Shown: one piece after another, positions 15,935-24,784 of the stretch | How the letters are laid out: every line of letters starts with the position of its first letter | How positions within the stretch are numbered: position 1 is the stretch's first letter | Source: Streptomyces genisteinicus | Lineage (GTDB): Bacteria; Actinomycetota; Actinomycetes; Streptomycetales; Streptomycetaceae | Assembly: GCF_014489615.1 (NCBI RefSeq) | Contig: NZ_CP060825.1 | Span: 4,226,501 to 4,290,500, forward strand | Reading direction: 5' to 3' | DNA: 64,000 bases | The notes under the pieces: model-generated | Databases searched by the model: none | The model's input: only the letters and a program-made list of their open reading frames with translations | Told to the model about the DNA's origin: nothing | Translations under genes and position numbers: made by a program

Positions 15935-16360
15935 ATGGGAGTGAGTGAGTGCGACGAGACGGCGGGTTTCCCGGACGGGATCGTCCCGGATGTGAACAGC
16001 GCGATGTGCCCGTCCCGGCTGATCCTGGAGCACGTCACGAGCCGCTGGGGCGTCCTGGTGCTGGCCGTGCTGCTGGAGCGGTCGCACCGCTTCAGCGAGC
16101 TGCGCCGCAGGATCGGCGGCGTCAGCGAGAAGATGCTCGCCCAGACGCTCCAGACCCTGGAGCGGGACGGTTTCGTCCACCGCGACGCCAAGCCGGTCAT
16201 CCCGCCCCGGGTGGACTACACGCTCACCGCACCGGGCAGGGAGGCCGCCGAGCAGGTGTGGGGCCTCGCCCGCTGGACCGAGCGGCAGGTGCCCGCGGTC
16301 ACGGCGGCGCGCGCCGCGTACGACGAGGAGAAGGCCCGCCCGGCGGCCGCCACCGCCTGA
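15935..16360 (+). CDS. HxlR family winged-helix transcriptional regulator
   Basis: A 141-residue one-domain regulator. The core begins with the family Cys at NSAMCPSRLILEHV, followed by SRWGVLVLAVLLERSHRFSELRRRIGGVSEKMLAQTLQTLERDGFVHRD (quoted here as its parts: helix, recognition helix SEKMLAQTLQTLERDG and wing). The conserved Cys is used in several HxlR proteins to sense quinones or aldehydes. It is divergent from the NmrA-type reductase, which is its likely target. The gene converges on korB and the two share a long terminator palindrome. Confidence 0.93.
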   Translation: MGVSECDETAGFPDGIVPDVNSAMCPSRLILEHVTSRWGVLVLAVLLERSHRFSELRRRIGGVSEKMLAQTLQTLERDGFVHRDAKPVIPPRVDYTLTAPGREAAEQVWGLARWTERQVPAVTAARAAYDEEKARPAAATA

Positions 16361-16387
16361 CCGGGGGCACGGCGGCGAGGGCGACAT

Positions 16388-16429
16388 GCGGCGAGGGGCC
16401 GGGACCACGTGGTCCCGGCCCCTCGCCGC
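16388..16429. terminator. Bidirectional terminator, 42-bp perfect palindrome
   Basis: The halves 16388-16408 and 16409-16429 are exact reverse complements with no spacer. The palindrome sits 28 bp after the HxlR stop and 18 bp after the korB stop on the other strand, and would form a very stable hairpin in both transcripts. Confidence 0.85.
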
Positions 16430-16447
16430 GTGCGCGGACGGCTGCCG

Positions 16448-17506
16448 TCAGCCGACGACCGTCCAGGTGTCGTTCCCGGCGAGGAGCGCGGACAGATCGC
16501 CCTTGCCGTACTGCTCGACGGCCGTTTCGAGCTGGTCGGCCATGAGGGTGTCGTAGACCGGCCGCCGCACGCTGCGCAGCACGCCGATCGGCGTGTGGTG
16601 CAGGGTGTCCGGGTCGGCCAGGCGGGACAGCGCGAACGCCGTCGTCGGGCTCGGGTTGTGCGCGTCGTGGACGAGGACGTCGGACTCGTTGCCGGCGGTG
16701 ACGTCCACGACCCGGAGGTCGCCGGTGAGGGGGTCGCGGACGACTCCCTTGGCGCCGTCCGCGCCGAAGCGGATCGGCTGCCCGTGCTCCAGGCGGATCA
16801 CGGCCTCCTGGGCCCGCTCCTTGTCCTTGAGCGCCTCGAAGGCGCCGTCGTTGAAGATGTTGCAGTTCTGGTAGATCTCCACCAGCGCCGTGCCCTCGTG
16901 GTCGGCGGCCTGGCGCAGCACCTCGGTGAGGTGCTTGCGGTCCGAGTCCACCGTCCGCGCCACGAACGAGGCCTCCGCGCCGATGGCGAGGGACACCGGG
17001 TTGAAGGGGGCGTCCAGCGACCCCATCGGCGTCGACTTGGTGATCTTGCCGACCTCGGAGGTGGGGCTGTACTGGCCCTTGGTCAGGCCGTAGATCCGGT
17101 TGTTGAACAGCAGGATCTTCAGGTTGACGTTGCGGCGCAGGGCGTGGATCAGATGGTTGCCGCCGATCGACAGGGCGTCGCCGTCGCCGGTGACCACCCA
17201 CACCGACAGGTCGCGGCGGGAGGAGGCCAGACCCGTTGCGATGGCCGGGGCGCGCCCGTGGATCGAGTGCATCCCGTAGGTGTTCATGTAGTACGGGAAC
17301 CGGGAGGAGCAGCCGATGCCCGAGACGAAGACGATGTTCTCCTTCGCCAGACCCAGGTCGGGCATGAAGCCCTGCACGGCCGCGAGGATCGCGTAGTCCC
17401 CGCACCCGGGGCACCAGCGCACCTCCTGGTCGGACTTGAAGTCCTTCATCGACTGCCGCGCCTCGGCCTTCGGCACCAGCGACAACAGCGTGTTCGTCTC
17501 AGACAC
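16448..17506 (-). CDS. korB: 2-oxoacid:ferredoxin oxidoreductase, beta subunit
   Basis: A 352-residue subunit of the enzyme that oxidatively decarboxylates a 2-oxoacid (2-oxoglutarate in characterised actinobacterial KorAB) to the CoA thioester while reducing ferredoxin. The cluster/TPP region starts with RWCPGCGDYAILAA. The thiamine-pyrophosphate site is seen as GDGDALSIGGNHLIHALRR and LLFNNRIYGLTKGQYSPTS. The start is GTG, with AAGGAGG upstream inside the end of korA. The two coding regions overlap by 8 bp, so they are translated as a coupled pair. It acts in the cytosol and allows a ferredoxin-linked variant of the TCA cycle. Confidence 0.96.
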   Translation of the reverse strand: MSETNTLLSLVPKAEARQSMKDFKSDQEVRWCPGCGDYAILAAVQGFMPDLGLAKENIVFVSGIGCSSRFPYYMNTYGMHSIHGRAPAIATGLASSRRDLSVWVVTGDGDALSIGGNHLIHALRRNVNLKILLFNNRIYGLTKGQYSPTSEVGKITKSTPMGSLDAPFNPVSLAIGAEASFVARTVDSDRKHLTEVLRQAADHEGTALVEIYQNCNIFNDGAFEALKDKERAQEAVIRLEHGQPIRFGADGAKGVVRDPLTGDLRVVDVTAGNESDVLVHDAHNPSPTTAFALSRLADPDTLHHTPIGVLRSVRRPVYDTLMADQLETAVEQYGKGDLSALLAGNDTWTVVG

Positions 17507-19463
17507 CGCCGGCCTCCTTGAGCGCTTGTGCGAGCTGCTCCGCCTTGAACGGCATGCCGTTCACCTGGGTGTGACTGTGCGCGTCGACCAGGTACTTCGC
17601 CCGGATGAGCAGGGCGAGCTGGCCGAGGTTCATCTCGGGGACGACCACCTTGTCATAACGCTTCAGAACCTCTCCCAGATTCCCGGGGAACGGGTTCAGA
17701 TGACGCAGGTGGGCCTGGGCGATCGGGTGTCCCGAGGCCCGCAGCCGGCGGACGGCCGCGGTGATCGGCCCGTACGTGGAACCCCAGCCCAGGACGAGCG
17801 TGCGCGCGCCGTCCGGGTCGTCGACCTCCAGATCGGGCACCTCGATGCCGTCGATCCTGGCCTGCCGGGTGCGGACCATGAACTCGTGGTTGGCCGGGTC
17901 GTACGAGATGTTGCCCGTGCCGTCCTGCTTCTCGATGCCGCCGATGCGGTGTTCGAGCCCGGGGGTGCCGGGGACCGCCCACGGCCGCGCCAGCGTGAGC
18001 GGATCGCGCTTGTAGGGCCAGAACGCCTCGCTGCCGTCGTCCAGCTCGTGGTTGGGGGCGGTGGCGAACTGCACCCGCAGGTCGGGGAGTTCGTCGACCT
18101 CCGGGATCCGCCAGGGCTCGGAGCCGTTGGCGAGGTAGCCGTCCGACAGCAGGAAGACCGGGGTGCGGTACGTCAGCGCGATCCGGGCCGCCTCCAGTGC
18201 CGCGTCGAAGCAGTCCGCCGGGGTGCACGGGGCGACCACCGGGACCGGCGCCTCTCCGTTGCGCCCGAACATGGCCTGCATCAGGTCGGCCTGCTCGGTC
18301 TTCGTCGGCAGGCCCGTGGAGGGGCCGCCGCGCTGGATGTCCACGATCAGCAGCGGCAGCTCCATCGACACCGCGAGGCCGATCGTCTCGGACTTGAGCG
18401 CCACACCGGGACCGGAGGTGGTGGTCACGGCGAGCGAGCCGCCGAACGCGGCGCCGAGCGCCGCGCCGATGCCGGCGATCTCGTCCTCGGCCTGGAACGT
18501 GCGCACGCCGAAGTTCTTGTGCTTCGACAGCTCGTGCAGGATGTCCGAGGCCGGCGTGATCGGGTACGACCCCAGGTACAGCGGCAGGTCGGCCTGGCGG
18601 GAGGCGGCGACCAGACCGTAGGAGAGGGCCAGGTTGCCGGAGATGTTCCGGTAGGTGCCCGCGGGGAACGCGGACCCGGCGGGGGCCACCTCGTAGGAGA
18701 CGGCGAAGTCCTCCGTCGTCTCGCCGAAGTTCCAGCCGGCGCGGAAGGCCGCGATGTTCGCCTCGGCGATGGCCGGCTTCTTGGCGAACTTCTGCCGCAG
18801 GAAGCTCTCGGTGCCCTCGGTGGGCCGGTTGTACATCCAGCTCAGCAGGCCCAGCGCGAACATGTTCTTGCTGCGCTCGGCCTCCTTGCGGGAGAGGCCG
18901 AACTCCTTCAGCGCCTCGACGGTGAGCGTCGTCAGCGGCACCTGGTGGACGTGGTACGCCTCCAGCGAGCCGTCCTCCAGCGGTGACGCGTCGTAGCCGA
19001 CCTTGGCCATGGCGCGCTTGGCGAACTCGTCGGTGTTGACGATGATCTCGCCACCGCGGGGGACGTCCCCGATGTTGGCCTTCAGTGCGGCCGGGTTCAT
19101 GGCGACCAGGACGTTCGGGGCGTCGCCCGGCGTGAGGATGTCGTGGTCGGCGAAGTGCAGCTGGAAGGACGAGACCCCCGGCAGCGTTCCGGCGGGCGCC
19201 CTGATCTCGGCCGGGAAGTTCGGCAGCGTGGAGAGGTCGTTCCCGAAGGAAGCGGTCTCCGAGGTGAACCTGTCACCCGTCAGCTGCATACCGTCGCCCG
19301 AGTCCCCCGCGAACCGGATGATCACCCGGTCCAGCCGGCGGACCTCCTTGGCGCCCGAGGGTCTGCGTTGTTCACCGACGACGGCGTCATGGGGTTCCTG
19401 GGACTGCCCGGCCCCATCGGCGTCGCCGGCCTGTTCGGCCGGGCTACTGACCTGGCTGGTCAC
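17499..19463 (-). CDS. korA: 2-oxoacid:ferredoxin oxidoreductase, alpha subunit (gamma-alpha fusion)
   Basis: A 654-residue protein joining the gamma and alpha domains of the KorAB enzyme. The gamma domain (about residues 45-235) begins RVIIRFAGDSGDGMQLTGDR and contains FPAEIRAPAGTLPGVSSF. The alpha pyrimidine-binding domain begins near residue 265 with LSYGLVAASRQADLPLYLG and YPITPASDILHEL, and includes FQAEDEIAGIGAALGAAFGG. The C-terminal transketolase-like domain ends in the LRHLNPFPGNLGEVLKRYDK region. The GTG start at 19463 has GGGAGG upstream. It is the first gene of korAB; the response-regulator gene lies 251 bp upstream in the same direction. Physiologically it supplies low-potential electrons, which makes the nearby partial complex I interesting. 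Confidence 0.96.
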   Translation of the reverse strand: MTSQVSSPAEQAGDADGAGQSQEPHDAVVGEQRRPSGAKEVRRLDRVIIRFAGDSGDGMQLTGDRFTSETASFGNDLSTLPNFPAEIRAPAGTLPGVSSFQLHFADHDILTPGDAPNVLVAMNPAALKANIGDVPRGGEIIVNTDEFAKRAMAKVGYDASPLEDGSLEAYHVHQVPLTTLTVEALKEFGLSRKEAERSKNMFALGLLSWMYNRPTEGTESFLRQKFAKKPAIAEANIAAFRAGWNFGETTEDFAVSYEVAPAGSAFPAGTYRNISGNLALSYGLVAASRQADLPLYLGSYPITPASDILHELSKHKNFGVRTFQAEDEIAGIGAALGAAFGGSLAVTTTSGPGVALKSETIGLAVSMELPLLIVDIQRGGPSTGLPTKTEQADLMQAMFGRNGEAPVPVVAPCTPADCFDAALEAARIALTYRTPVFLLSDGYLANGSEPWRIPEVDELPDLRVQFATAPNHELDDGSEAFWPYKRDPLTLARPWAVPGTPGLEHRIGGIEKQDGTGNISYDPANHEFMVRTRQARIDGIEVPDLEVDDPDGARTLVLGWGSTYGPITAAVRRLRASGHPIAQAHLRHLNPFPGNLGEVLKRYDKVVVPEMNLGQLALLIRAKYLVDAHSHTQVNGMPFKAEQLAQALKEAGGV

Positions 19464-19714
19464 TGAACTGGACCTCCCTCGTCGAGGCGGCTCATCGGGA
19501 CGGCCGGCCCACCGGCGGTCCCCTCGGCAACCCTACGACCGCCAGGGGGCCCTTCCCCGGACCGCACACATGTCGGACCTACCCATGAGACGCCGTCCGG
19601 GTGCGCTTTGTCAGGCGAACCCGCCCCTGAATCCCGGCGGCGGACCCCCTAATCACCCCGGAGCGTGCGGGGTCCGGCAGCCGGGGTACGGATGCGGCCG
19701 CACGTATCCGGCCA

Positions 19715-20386
19715 TCAGGAGTTCAGATACCTCAGCACCGCCAGGACCCGCCGGTGGTCCCCGTCGCTCGGGGCGAGGCCGAGCTTCAGGAAGATGTTGC
19801 TGACGTGCTTCTCCACGGCGCCGTCGCTCACCACCAGCTGCCGGGCGATCGCCGAGTTCGTCCGGCCCTCCGCCATCAGCCCGAGGACCTCCCGCTCGCG
19901 GGGCGTCAGACCCGCCAGCACGTCCTGCTTGCGGCTGCGGCCGAGCAGCTGCGCCACGACCTCCGGGTCCAGCGCGGTGCCGCCGCGGGCCACCCGCACC
20001 ACGGCGTCCACGAACTCCCTGACCTCGGCGACCCGGTCCTTCAGCAGATAGCCGACCCCGCGGCTGCTGCCCGCGAGCAGCTCGGTCGCGTACTGCTCCT
20101 CGACGTACTGGGACAGCACCAGCACGCCGACGCCGGGGTGCTCGCGGCGCAGCTGCACCGCGGCCCGCACCCCTTCATCCGTATGAGTGGGCGGCATCCG
20201 CACGTCGGCGACCACCACGTCCGGCAGCGCGTCCTCCTCCGCGAGCTCCCCGATGGTCCCCAGCAGCGCCTCGGCGTCGCCGACCCCCGTGACGACCTCG
20301 TGCCCCCGGTCGGTCAGCAGCCGTGTCAGGCCCTCCCGCAGAAGCACCGAATCCTCGGCGATGACCACCCGCACCCTGTCCTCCAC
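19715..20386 (-). CDS. NarL/FixJ (LuxR-type) response regulator
   Basis: A 223-residue DNA-binding response regulator. The receiver domain (about 1-125) has acidic residues VVIAEDSV, the phospho-acceptor Asp61 in VVADVRMPP, and Lys in GYLLKDRV. The C-terminal LuxR helix-turn-helix (about 155-215) reads LTPREREVLGLMAEGRTNSA, then VSDGAVEKHVSNIFLKLGL. The GTG at 20386 is the first suitable start. It lies downstream of two paralogous histidine kinases in the same orientation and is their probable common partner. Targets are unknown; the neighbouring korAB and nuo genes are natural candidates. Confidence 0.94.
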   Translation of the reverse strand: MEDRVRVVIAEDSVLLREGLTRLLTDRGHEVVTGVGDAEALLGTIGELAEEDALPDVVVADVRMPPTHTDEGVRAAVQLRREHPGVGVLVLSQYVEEQYATELLAGSSRGVGYLLKDRVAEVREFVDAVVRVARGGTALDPEVVAQLLGRSRKQDVLAGLTPREREVLGLMAEGRTNSAIARQLVVSDGAVEKHVSNIFLKLGLAPSDGDHRRVLAVLRYLNS

Positions 20387-20625
20387 AGCCCCGTTTCCCC
20401 CTGCTCGTCAGATGTCCGGCCTGTCGCCTCCAGCATCCCAGGATCGGACCGCGATCAGGTGCGGGCTGCGCGTTGCGGAGATTCCGGAGAGGGGGACGCG
20501 GTGCCGTCACCACGGGTTGAGGCGCGCGCCGGGGCGTACCCGGGTCGTACCCGGCGGGGGCGGGGCCGTTCGGTGTGCCGGTGCCGGTGCCGGTGCCGGG
20601 GGCAGGGGGCGAGCGCGTCAGCGGG

Positions 20626-21981
20626 TCAGCTGCGCCAGGGGAGTTCGGCCGTGACGGTCGTCGGGCCGCCCTCCGGGGAGTCCACGGCCAGTACGCCGTC
20701 CACCGCGTCCAGCCGCCCTGCCAGCCCGGCCAGGCCGCTGCCGCCCGTGGCGTCGGCGCCGCCCCGGCCGTCGTCCGTGACCTGGAGCAGCAGCCGGTCC
20801 TCCACCCGCCACACCTCCACCGAGGCACGGGTCGCGCGGGCGTGCTTGCTGATGTTCTGGAGCAGTTCGGAGACGGTGAAGTAGGCGATGCCCTCGATGG
20901 CGGCCGCCGGCCGGCGGTCCAGGTCCACCTCGACCCGCACGGGGACGGTGCAGCGGGAGGCGACGGCGGACAGGGCGGCGTCCAGGCCGCGGTCGGTGAG
21001 GACGGCGGGGTGGATGCCGCGGGCGAGGTCCCGCAGTTCCTGGAGGGCGACCTTCACCTCGCCGTGCGCCTCGTCCACCATGCGCGCGGCGGCCTGCGGG
21101 TCCTCGGCGAGCTTCTCCTTGGCCAGGCCCAGATCCATGGCCAGGGCGACCAGCCGGGCCTGCGCGCCGTCGTGCAGGTCGCGCTCGATCCGGCGCAGGT
21201 CGGCGGCGGCGGTGTCGACGACCACGCCCCGGTCCGACTCCAGCTCGACGACCCTGCCGGCCAGCCGCGACGGCCCCAGCAGTCCGGCCACCATCAGCCG
21301 GTCCACACTGCTCAGCCCGCGGATCACCCACGGTGTGGCGAGGGTCAGCAGCAGACCGATGACGCTGGTCGCGGCGATCTCCAGGGGCGAGTCCAGGTAG
21401 TAGCCGCGGGTCCCGTCGCCGTACAGCTGGATGCCGTTCACATCGGCGTACGCGGGGAACACCCACTGCCACAGCGGGTACAGCAGCAGCGACCAGCCGG
21501 CCGTCCACAGCGGCACCACCAGGCAGAAGCCGAAGACCGCCCACGGGAAGTGGAGCAGCGAGTAGAGCAGGTGCCGCCAGGACGCGCCGCTCTTCAGCGT
21601 CCCCGCCAGCCAGGCCCCGAACCCGCTCCTGCCCGTGGTCACCGGCTCCGGCGCGGCCACGTCGGCGCCCAGCAGCACCCGCGCCCGCATCCGCTCGACG
21701 GCCCCGAGACCGCGCAGCGCGGCGAAGGAGGCGGCCAGCAGCGGAATGCCGACGAAGGTCACGAGCAGGCCGGCGCTGACCGACGTCATCGTCACGGCGA
21801 AGACGAAGAACAGGATGCTCGTCGGCAGGCTCAGCACGATCCAGCAGAGCTCGCGCCAGGTCCGGCCCTCCAGCGGCGCCCGCAGCACGGGCGGCAGCGC
21901 GCGCGCCCGGGAGCGGGGGAGCGTGTCGTGTCGAAGATCCGTGGTCATCCGGTCCGTCCGTTCTGCCATGCCTGCCGTCAT
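20626..21981 (-). CDS. Sensor histidine kinase (HisKA_3), paralogue 1
   Basis: A membrane sensor kinase of about 451 residues. An N-terminal sensor region with several hydrophobic helices (SLPTSILFFVFAVTMTSVSA, then further segments) precedes the dimerisation/phospho-acceptor helix RRIERDLHDGAQARLVALAM with its His. The ATPase domain contains the N box VSELLQNISKHARA and the G boxes DDGRGG and GSGLAGLAGRLDAV. The start is uncertain: ATGs at 22017, 21981, 21969 and 21948 are all in frame and none has a strong ribosome site. It is clearly related to the kinase encoded immediately upstream, with a 109-nt stretch identical in both genes. The response regulator follows 239 bp downstream. Confidence 0.9.
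   Translation of the reverse strand: MTAGMAERTDRMTTDLRHDTLPRSRARALPPVLRAPLEGRTWRELCWIVLSLPTSILFFVFAVTMTSVSAGLLVTFVGIPLLAASFAALRGLGAVERMRARVLLGADVAAPEPVTTGRSGFGAWLAGTLKSGASWRHLLYSLLHFPWAVFGFCLVVPLWTAGWSLLLYPLWQWVFPAYADVNGIQLYGDGTRGYYLDSPLEIAATSVIGLLLTLATPWVIRGLSSVDRLMVAGLLGPSRLAGRVVELESDRGVVVDTAAADLRRIERDLHDGAQARLVALAMDLGLAKEKLAEDPQAAARMVDEAHGEVKVALQELRDLARGIHPAVLTDRGLDAALSAVASRCTVPVRVEVDLDRRPAAAIEGIAYFTVSELLQNISKHARATRASVEVWRVEDRLLLQVTDDGRGGADATGGSGLAGLAGRLDAVDGVLAVDSPEGGPTTVTAELPWRS
20942..21050. repeat. 109-bp direct repeat shared by the tandem kinase genes (copy 1)
   Basis: This stretch within kinase 1 is identical, base for base as read, to 22677-22785 in kinase 2. It encodes part of the region after the phospho-acceptor helix. 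Such identity inside more diverged flanks suggests gene conversion or a rather recent duplication. Confidence 0.8.
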
Positions 21982-22223
21982 GCCCCCAGCCTGCTGGGTG
22001 CGGCGCGCCGCCACCATGAGGGCCGTCTCCGTCTCGGCCGGGGGTTTTCCCTACCCCGGGCCGTCCGCTGCCCGCCGGACCGCGCCCGCCGGACTGCGCC
22101 CGCGCCGTCCCGCTTCCCGCCGGACCGCGCCCCTCCTACCGCTCGACGCGGGCGGCCGGGGTCCTCCCGGGCTCCGCCCGCCCGCGTCCCGTCCCGCCCG
22201 GCGCGGCGCCCGGCGGGAGAACA

Positions 22224-22269
22224 GCGGCGCGGGCGGCGGGAGATCCGGATCTCCCGCCGCCCGCGCCGC
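22224..22269. terminator. Terminator, 46-bp perfect palindrome
   Basis: The halves 22224-22246 and 22247-22269 are exact reverse complements with the centre TCCGGA. The palindrome begins 10 bp after the kinase 2 stop. It should end much of the kinase 2 transcript before kinase 1, so the two kinases may be expressed separately despite their colinearity. Confidence 0.8.
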
Positions 22270-22279
22270 CGTGCCCCGT

Positions 22280-23521
22280 TCAGCCTGCCTTCCCCCGGAC
22301 GACCGTGGCCCCCGAGGCTCCCGCGGCCCGCCCGGCGCGCGCGGCTCCGCCGCCGGGCACGCGGTCGCGCCAGGGGAGCTCCGCGGTCACGGTCGTCGGC
22401 CCGCCGGGCGGGGACTCCACGGCGAAGAGGCCGTCCACCGCCCCGAGCCGCTCGGCGAGACCGGCCATGCCCGTGCCGCCGTCGAGCCGGGCGCCGCCCC
22501 GGCCGTCGTCCGTGACCTGGATCAGCAGCCGGTTGTCCGCCCGCCACACGTCGACGCCGGCCCGGGTGGCCCGGGCGTGCTTGCTGACGTTCTGGAGCAG
22601 TTCGGAGACGGTGAAGTAGGCGATGCCCTCGATGGCCTCCGCGGGCCGTTCCGCCAGATCCACCTCGACCTGCACCGGGACGGTGCAGCGGGAGGCGACG
22701 GCGGACAGGGCGGCGTCCAGGCCGCGGTCGGTGAGGACGGCGGGGTGGATGCCGCGGGCGAGGTCCCGCAGTTCCTGGAGGGCGAGCTTCACCTCGCCGT
22801 GCGCCTCGTCGACCATCGCGGCCGCCGCCTGCGGGTCCTCCAGCAGCTTCTCCTTCGCGAGGCCGAGCCCCATCGCGAGGGCCACCAGCCGGGCCTGCGC
22901 GCCGTCGTGCAGGTCGCGCTCGATCCGGCGCAGGTCGGCGGCGGCGGTGTCGACGACCACGCCCCGGTCCGACTCCAGTTCGGCGACCCGCCGTTCCAGC
23001 TCGCCGGAGGGCGACAGCAGTCCGCGGACCATCGCGCGGTCGGCGTTCGCCATGCCCCGGGCGAGGAACGGCAGCAGCGGCCAGAGCACGATCAGCGCCA
23101 CCAGCGTGACGGTGAAGGTCAGCACCCCCCAGGGCAGGCGGATCACCGAGTAGAGCACCGCCCGCCAGCCCACCGGGTCCTTCACCCGCGCCCAGATCCA
23201 GGCGAGCGCGCCCCCACCGCCCTCCGGCGGACTCGGCTCGTCGACGTGGACGCCCAGCAGCGCCCGGGCCCTCGCCCGTTCCGTCCGGCCGATTCCGCGG
23301 GCGCCCATGAGACCGACGGCCAGCAGCGGCAGCCCCACGACGGTGACCGCGAGGCCCGCGCCGACGGACACGGTCACCACCGCGTAGACGAAGGCGACCA
23401 CCCCGAGGGGGAAGTTGGCGAGGAGATGGGCGACCTCCTTCCAGGTGCGGCGGTCGAATGCGAGGCGCACGGGCGGAGATCCTTCCCGGTCGTCGGCGGC
23501 TGCGGGCCTGCTGGTGCTCAT
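22280..23521 (-). CDS. Sensor histidine kinase (HisKA_3), paralogue 2
   Basis: A 413-residue membrane sensor kinase, paralogous to the next gene on the strand. Four or so transmembrane segments (VVAFVYAVVTVSVGAGLAVT; LTFTVTLVALIVLWPLLPFL) form the sensor. The phospho-acceptor helix is RRIERDLHDGAQARLVALAM, followed by an ATPase domain with VSELLQNVSKHARA, DDGRGG and GTGMAGLAERLGAV. The ATG at 23521 is the natural start. It stands divergently 271 bp from nuoA, so the intergenic region could hold a shared control point between kinase and respiratory operon. The signal sensed is unknown. Confidence 0.92.
   Translation of the reverse strand: MSTSRPAAADDREGSPPVRLAFDRRTWKEVAHLLANFPLGVVAFVYAVVTVSVGAGLAVTVVGLPLLAVGLMGARGIGRTERARARALLGVHVDEPSPPEGGGGALAWIWARVKDPVGWRAVLYSVIRLPWGVLTFTVTLVALIVLWPLLPFLARGMANADRAMVRGLLSPSGELERRVAELESDRGVVVDTAAADLRRIERDLHDGAQARLVALAMGLGLAKEKLLEDPQAAAAMVDEAHGEVKLALQELRDLARGIHPAVLTDRGLDAALSAVASRCTVPVQVEVDLAERPAEAIEGIAYFTVSELLQNVSKHARATRAGVDVWRADNRLLIQVTDDGRGGARLDGGTGMAGLAERLGAVDGLFAVESPPGGPTTVTAELPWRDRVPGGGAARAGRAAGASGATVVRGKAG
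22677..22785. repeat. 109-bp direct repeat shared by the tandem kinase genes (copy 2)
   Basis: Partner of 20942-21050; see that entry for the identity and interpretation. Confidence 0.8.
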
Positions 23522-23792
23522 GGAGCCCAGACTGCCCGGCGCCGGGGACGGACGCCATGGGGTACATGGGTGGGAGGATGTAGGGATAACCCCACCCGAT
23601 GCGTGACGCGACTGCTCACCCTCCCGCGGGCAGGGCCTAGACTCCCGTGCGTACGAGACAGACGACAGACGGCGTACGGCGTCCCCGCCGCGGCGGCCCG
23701 GCCGCCGGACGCGCGGGCCCCGGGGGGATCGCGGGGCCGGAGCGGAGCGGCGACGGACACGATCGCCGACGTCACAGGGAGCGAGGACGGAC

Positions 23793-24191
23793 GTGCCGGA
23801 ACCGACCGTGGTCGTACGCGCGGCGGACTACTTCCAGAGCTACTCGGTCGTCGGACTGCTCGGCGTGCTCGGGGTGCTCTTCGTCGCCGTGGCCTTCGGC
23901 GCCGGGCGTCTGCTCCGGCCCGTGGTGCCCACGCCGGAGAAACTCCTCACCTACGAGTGCGGCGTCGACCCCGTCGGCGACGGCTGGGCACACACCCAGG
24001 TCCGCTACTACGTCTACGCGTTCCTCTACGTGATCTTCGCCGTCGACTCGATCTTCCTCTTCCCCTGGGCGACGGTCTTCGCCGCCGACGGATACGGCGC
24101 GACCACCCTCGTCGAGATGTTCATCTTCCTCGGCTTCCTGGCCGTCGGACTGCTCTACGCGTACAAGAAGGGCGTCCTGACATGGGCGTGA
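23793..24191 (+). CDS. nuoA: NADH-quinone oxidoreductase-like subunit A
   Basis: A 132-residue membrane subunit of a complex-I-type module with three transmembrane helices. The conserved loop reads PEKLLTYECGVDPVGDGW, and YYVYAFLYVIFAVDSIFLFPW is the second-helix signature. NuoA sits at the junction of the peripheral and membrane arms. The start is GTG with a purine-rich leader. It opens a ten-gene operon in which nearly all genes overlap by 1-10 bp; nuoB overlaps its end by 10 bp. The set is nuoA, B, C, H, I, J, K, L, M, N. It resembles the second, partial nuo cluster known in Streptomyces rather than the 14-gene operon. Confidence 0.95.
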   Translation: MPEPTVVVRAADYFQSYSVVGLLGVLGVLFVAVAFGAGRLLRPVVPTPEKLLTYECGVDPVGDGWAHTQVRYYVYAFLYVIFAVDSIFLFPWATVFAADGYGATTLVEMFIFLGFLAVGLLYAYKKGVLTWA

Positions 24192-24784
24192 CCCCTGTGG
24201 ACCTCCCCGGGCCGAAGCGGCTCGGCGCGCTCTCGCGCCTCGCTCCCGAACCGATGAAGGTGGTCCTCAACTGGGGCCGCCGGTACAGCCTGTGGGTCTT
24301 CAACTTCGGTCTGGCCTGCTGCGCCATCGAGTTCATCGCCGCCTCCATGGCGCGCCACGACTTCATCCGGCTCGGTGTGATCCCCTTCGCGCCCGGTCCC
24401 CGCCAGGCCGACCTGATGATCGTGTCCGGCACGGTGACCGACAAGATGGCGCCGGCCGTCAAGCGCCTGTACGAGCAGATGCCGGAGCCCAAGTACGTCA
24501 TCTCCTTCGGCGCCTGCTCCAACTGCGGCGGCCCCTACTGGGACTCCTACTCCGTGACCAAGGGCGTCGACCAGATCATCCCCGTCGACGTCTACGTGCC
24601 CGGCTGCCCGCCCCGGCCCGAGGCGCTGCTCCAGGGCATCCTCAAACTCCAGGAGAAGATCGCCCAGGAGTCGCTCGGCGAGCGCTACCGCGCCGGCAGC
24701 GGGTCCCGCCCGTCGACGGCGGCCCTGCGCAGCGGCCTCGTCACCCCGCCCCCCGCTCCCGGGACGGACGGGGGCGAACGGTGA
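24182..24784 (+). CDS. nuoB: NADH-quinone oxidoreductase-like subunit B
   Basis: A 200-residue peripheral subunit that carries cluster N2, the last iron-sulfur centre before quinone. All four ligand cysteines are present: the CC pair in FGLACCAIEF, the Cys in SFGACSNCGGPYWD and the Cys in YVPGCPPRPE. The core (about residues 15-165) is intact, with an additional Pro/Ser-rich tail of about 30 residues. Retention of the N2 site argues that the module still moves electrons to quinone. The ATG at 24182 lies within the end of nuoA; the stop overlaps the nuoC GTG by 4 bp. In normal complex I this protein packs against NuoD, which is not encoded here. Confidence 0.95.
   Translation: MGVTPVDLPGPKRLGALSRLAPEPMKVVLNWGRRYSLWVFNFGLACCAIEFIAASMARHDFIRLGVIPFAPGPRQADLMIVSGTVTDKMAPAVKRLYEQMPEPKYVISFGACSNCGGPYWDSYSVTKGVDQIIPVDVYVPGCPPRPEALLQGILKLQEKIAQESLGERYRAGSGSRPSTAALRSGLVTPPPAPGTDGGER

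Noticed and set aside
19464..19714. Imperfect hairpin near 19685-19720 as a terminator of korA-side or regulator-side transcripts
   Set aside because: Pairing around GGATGCGGCCGCACGTATCC is interrupted by mismatches and overlaps the response-regulator end; too weak to list.
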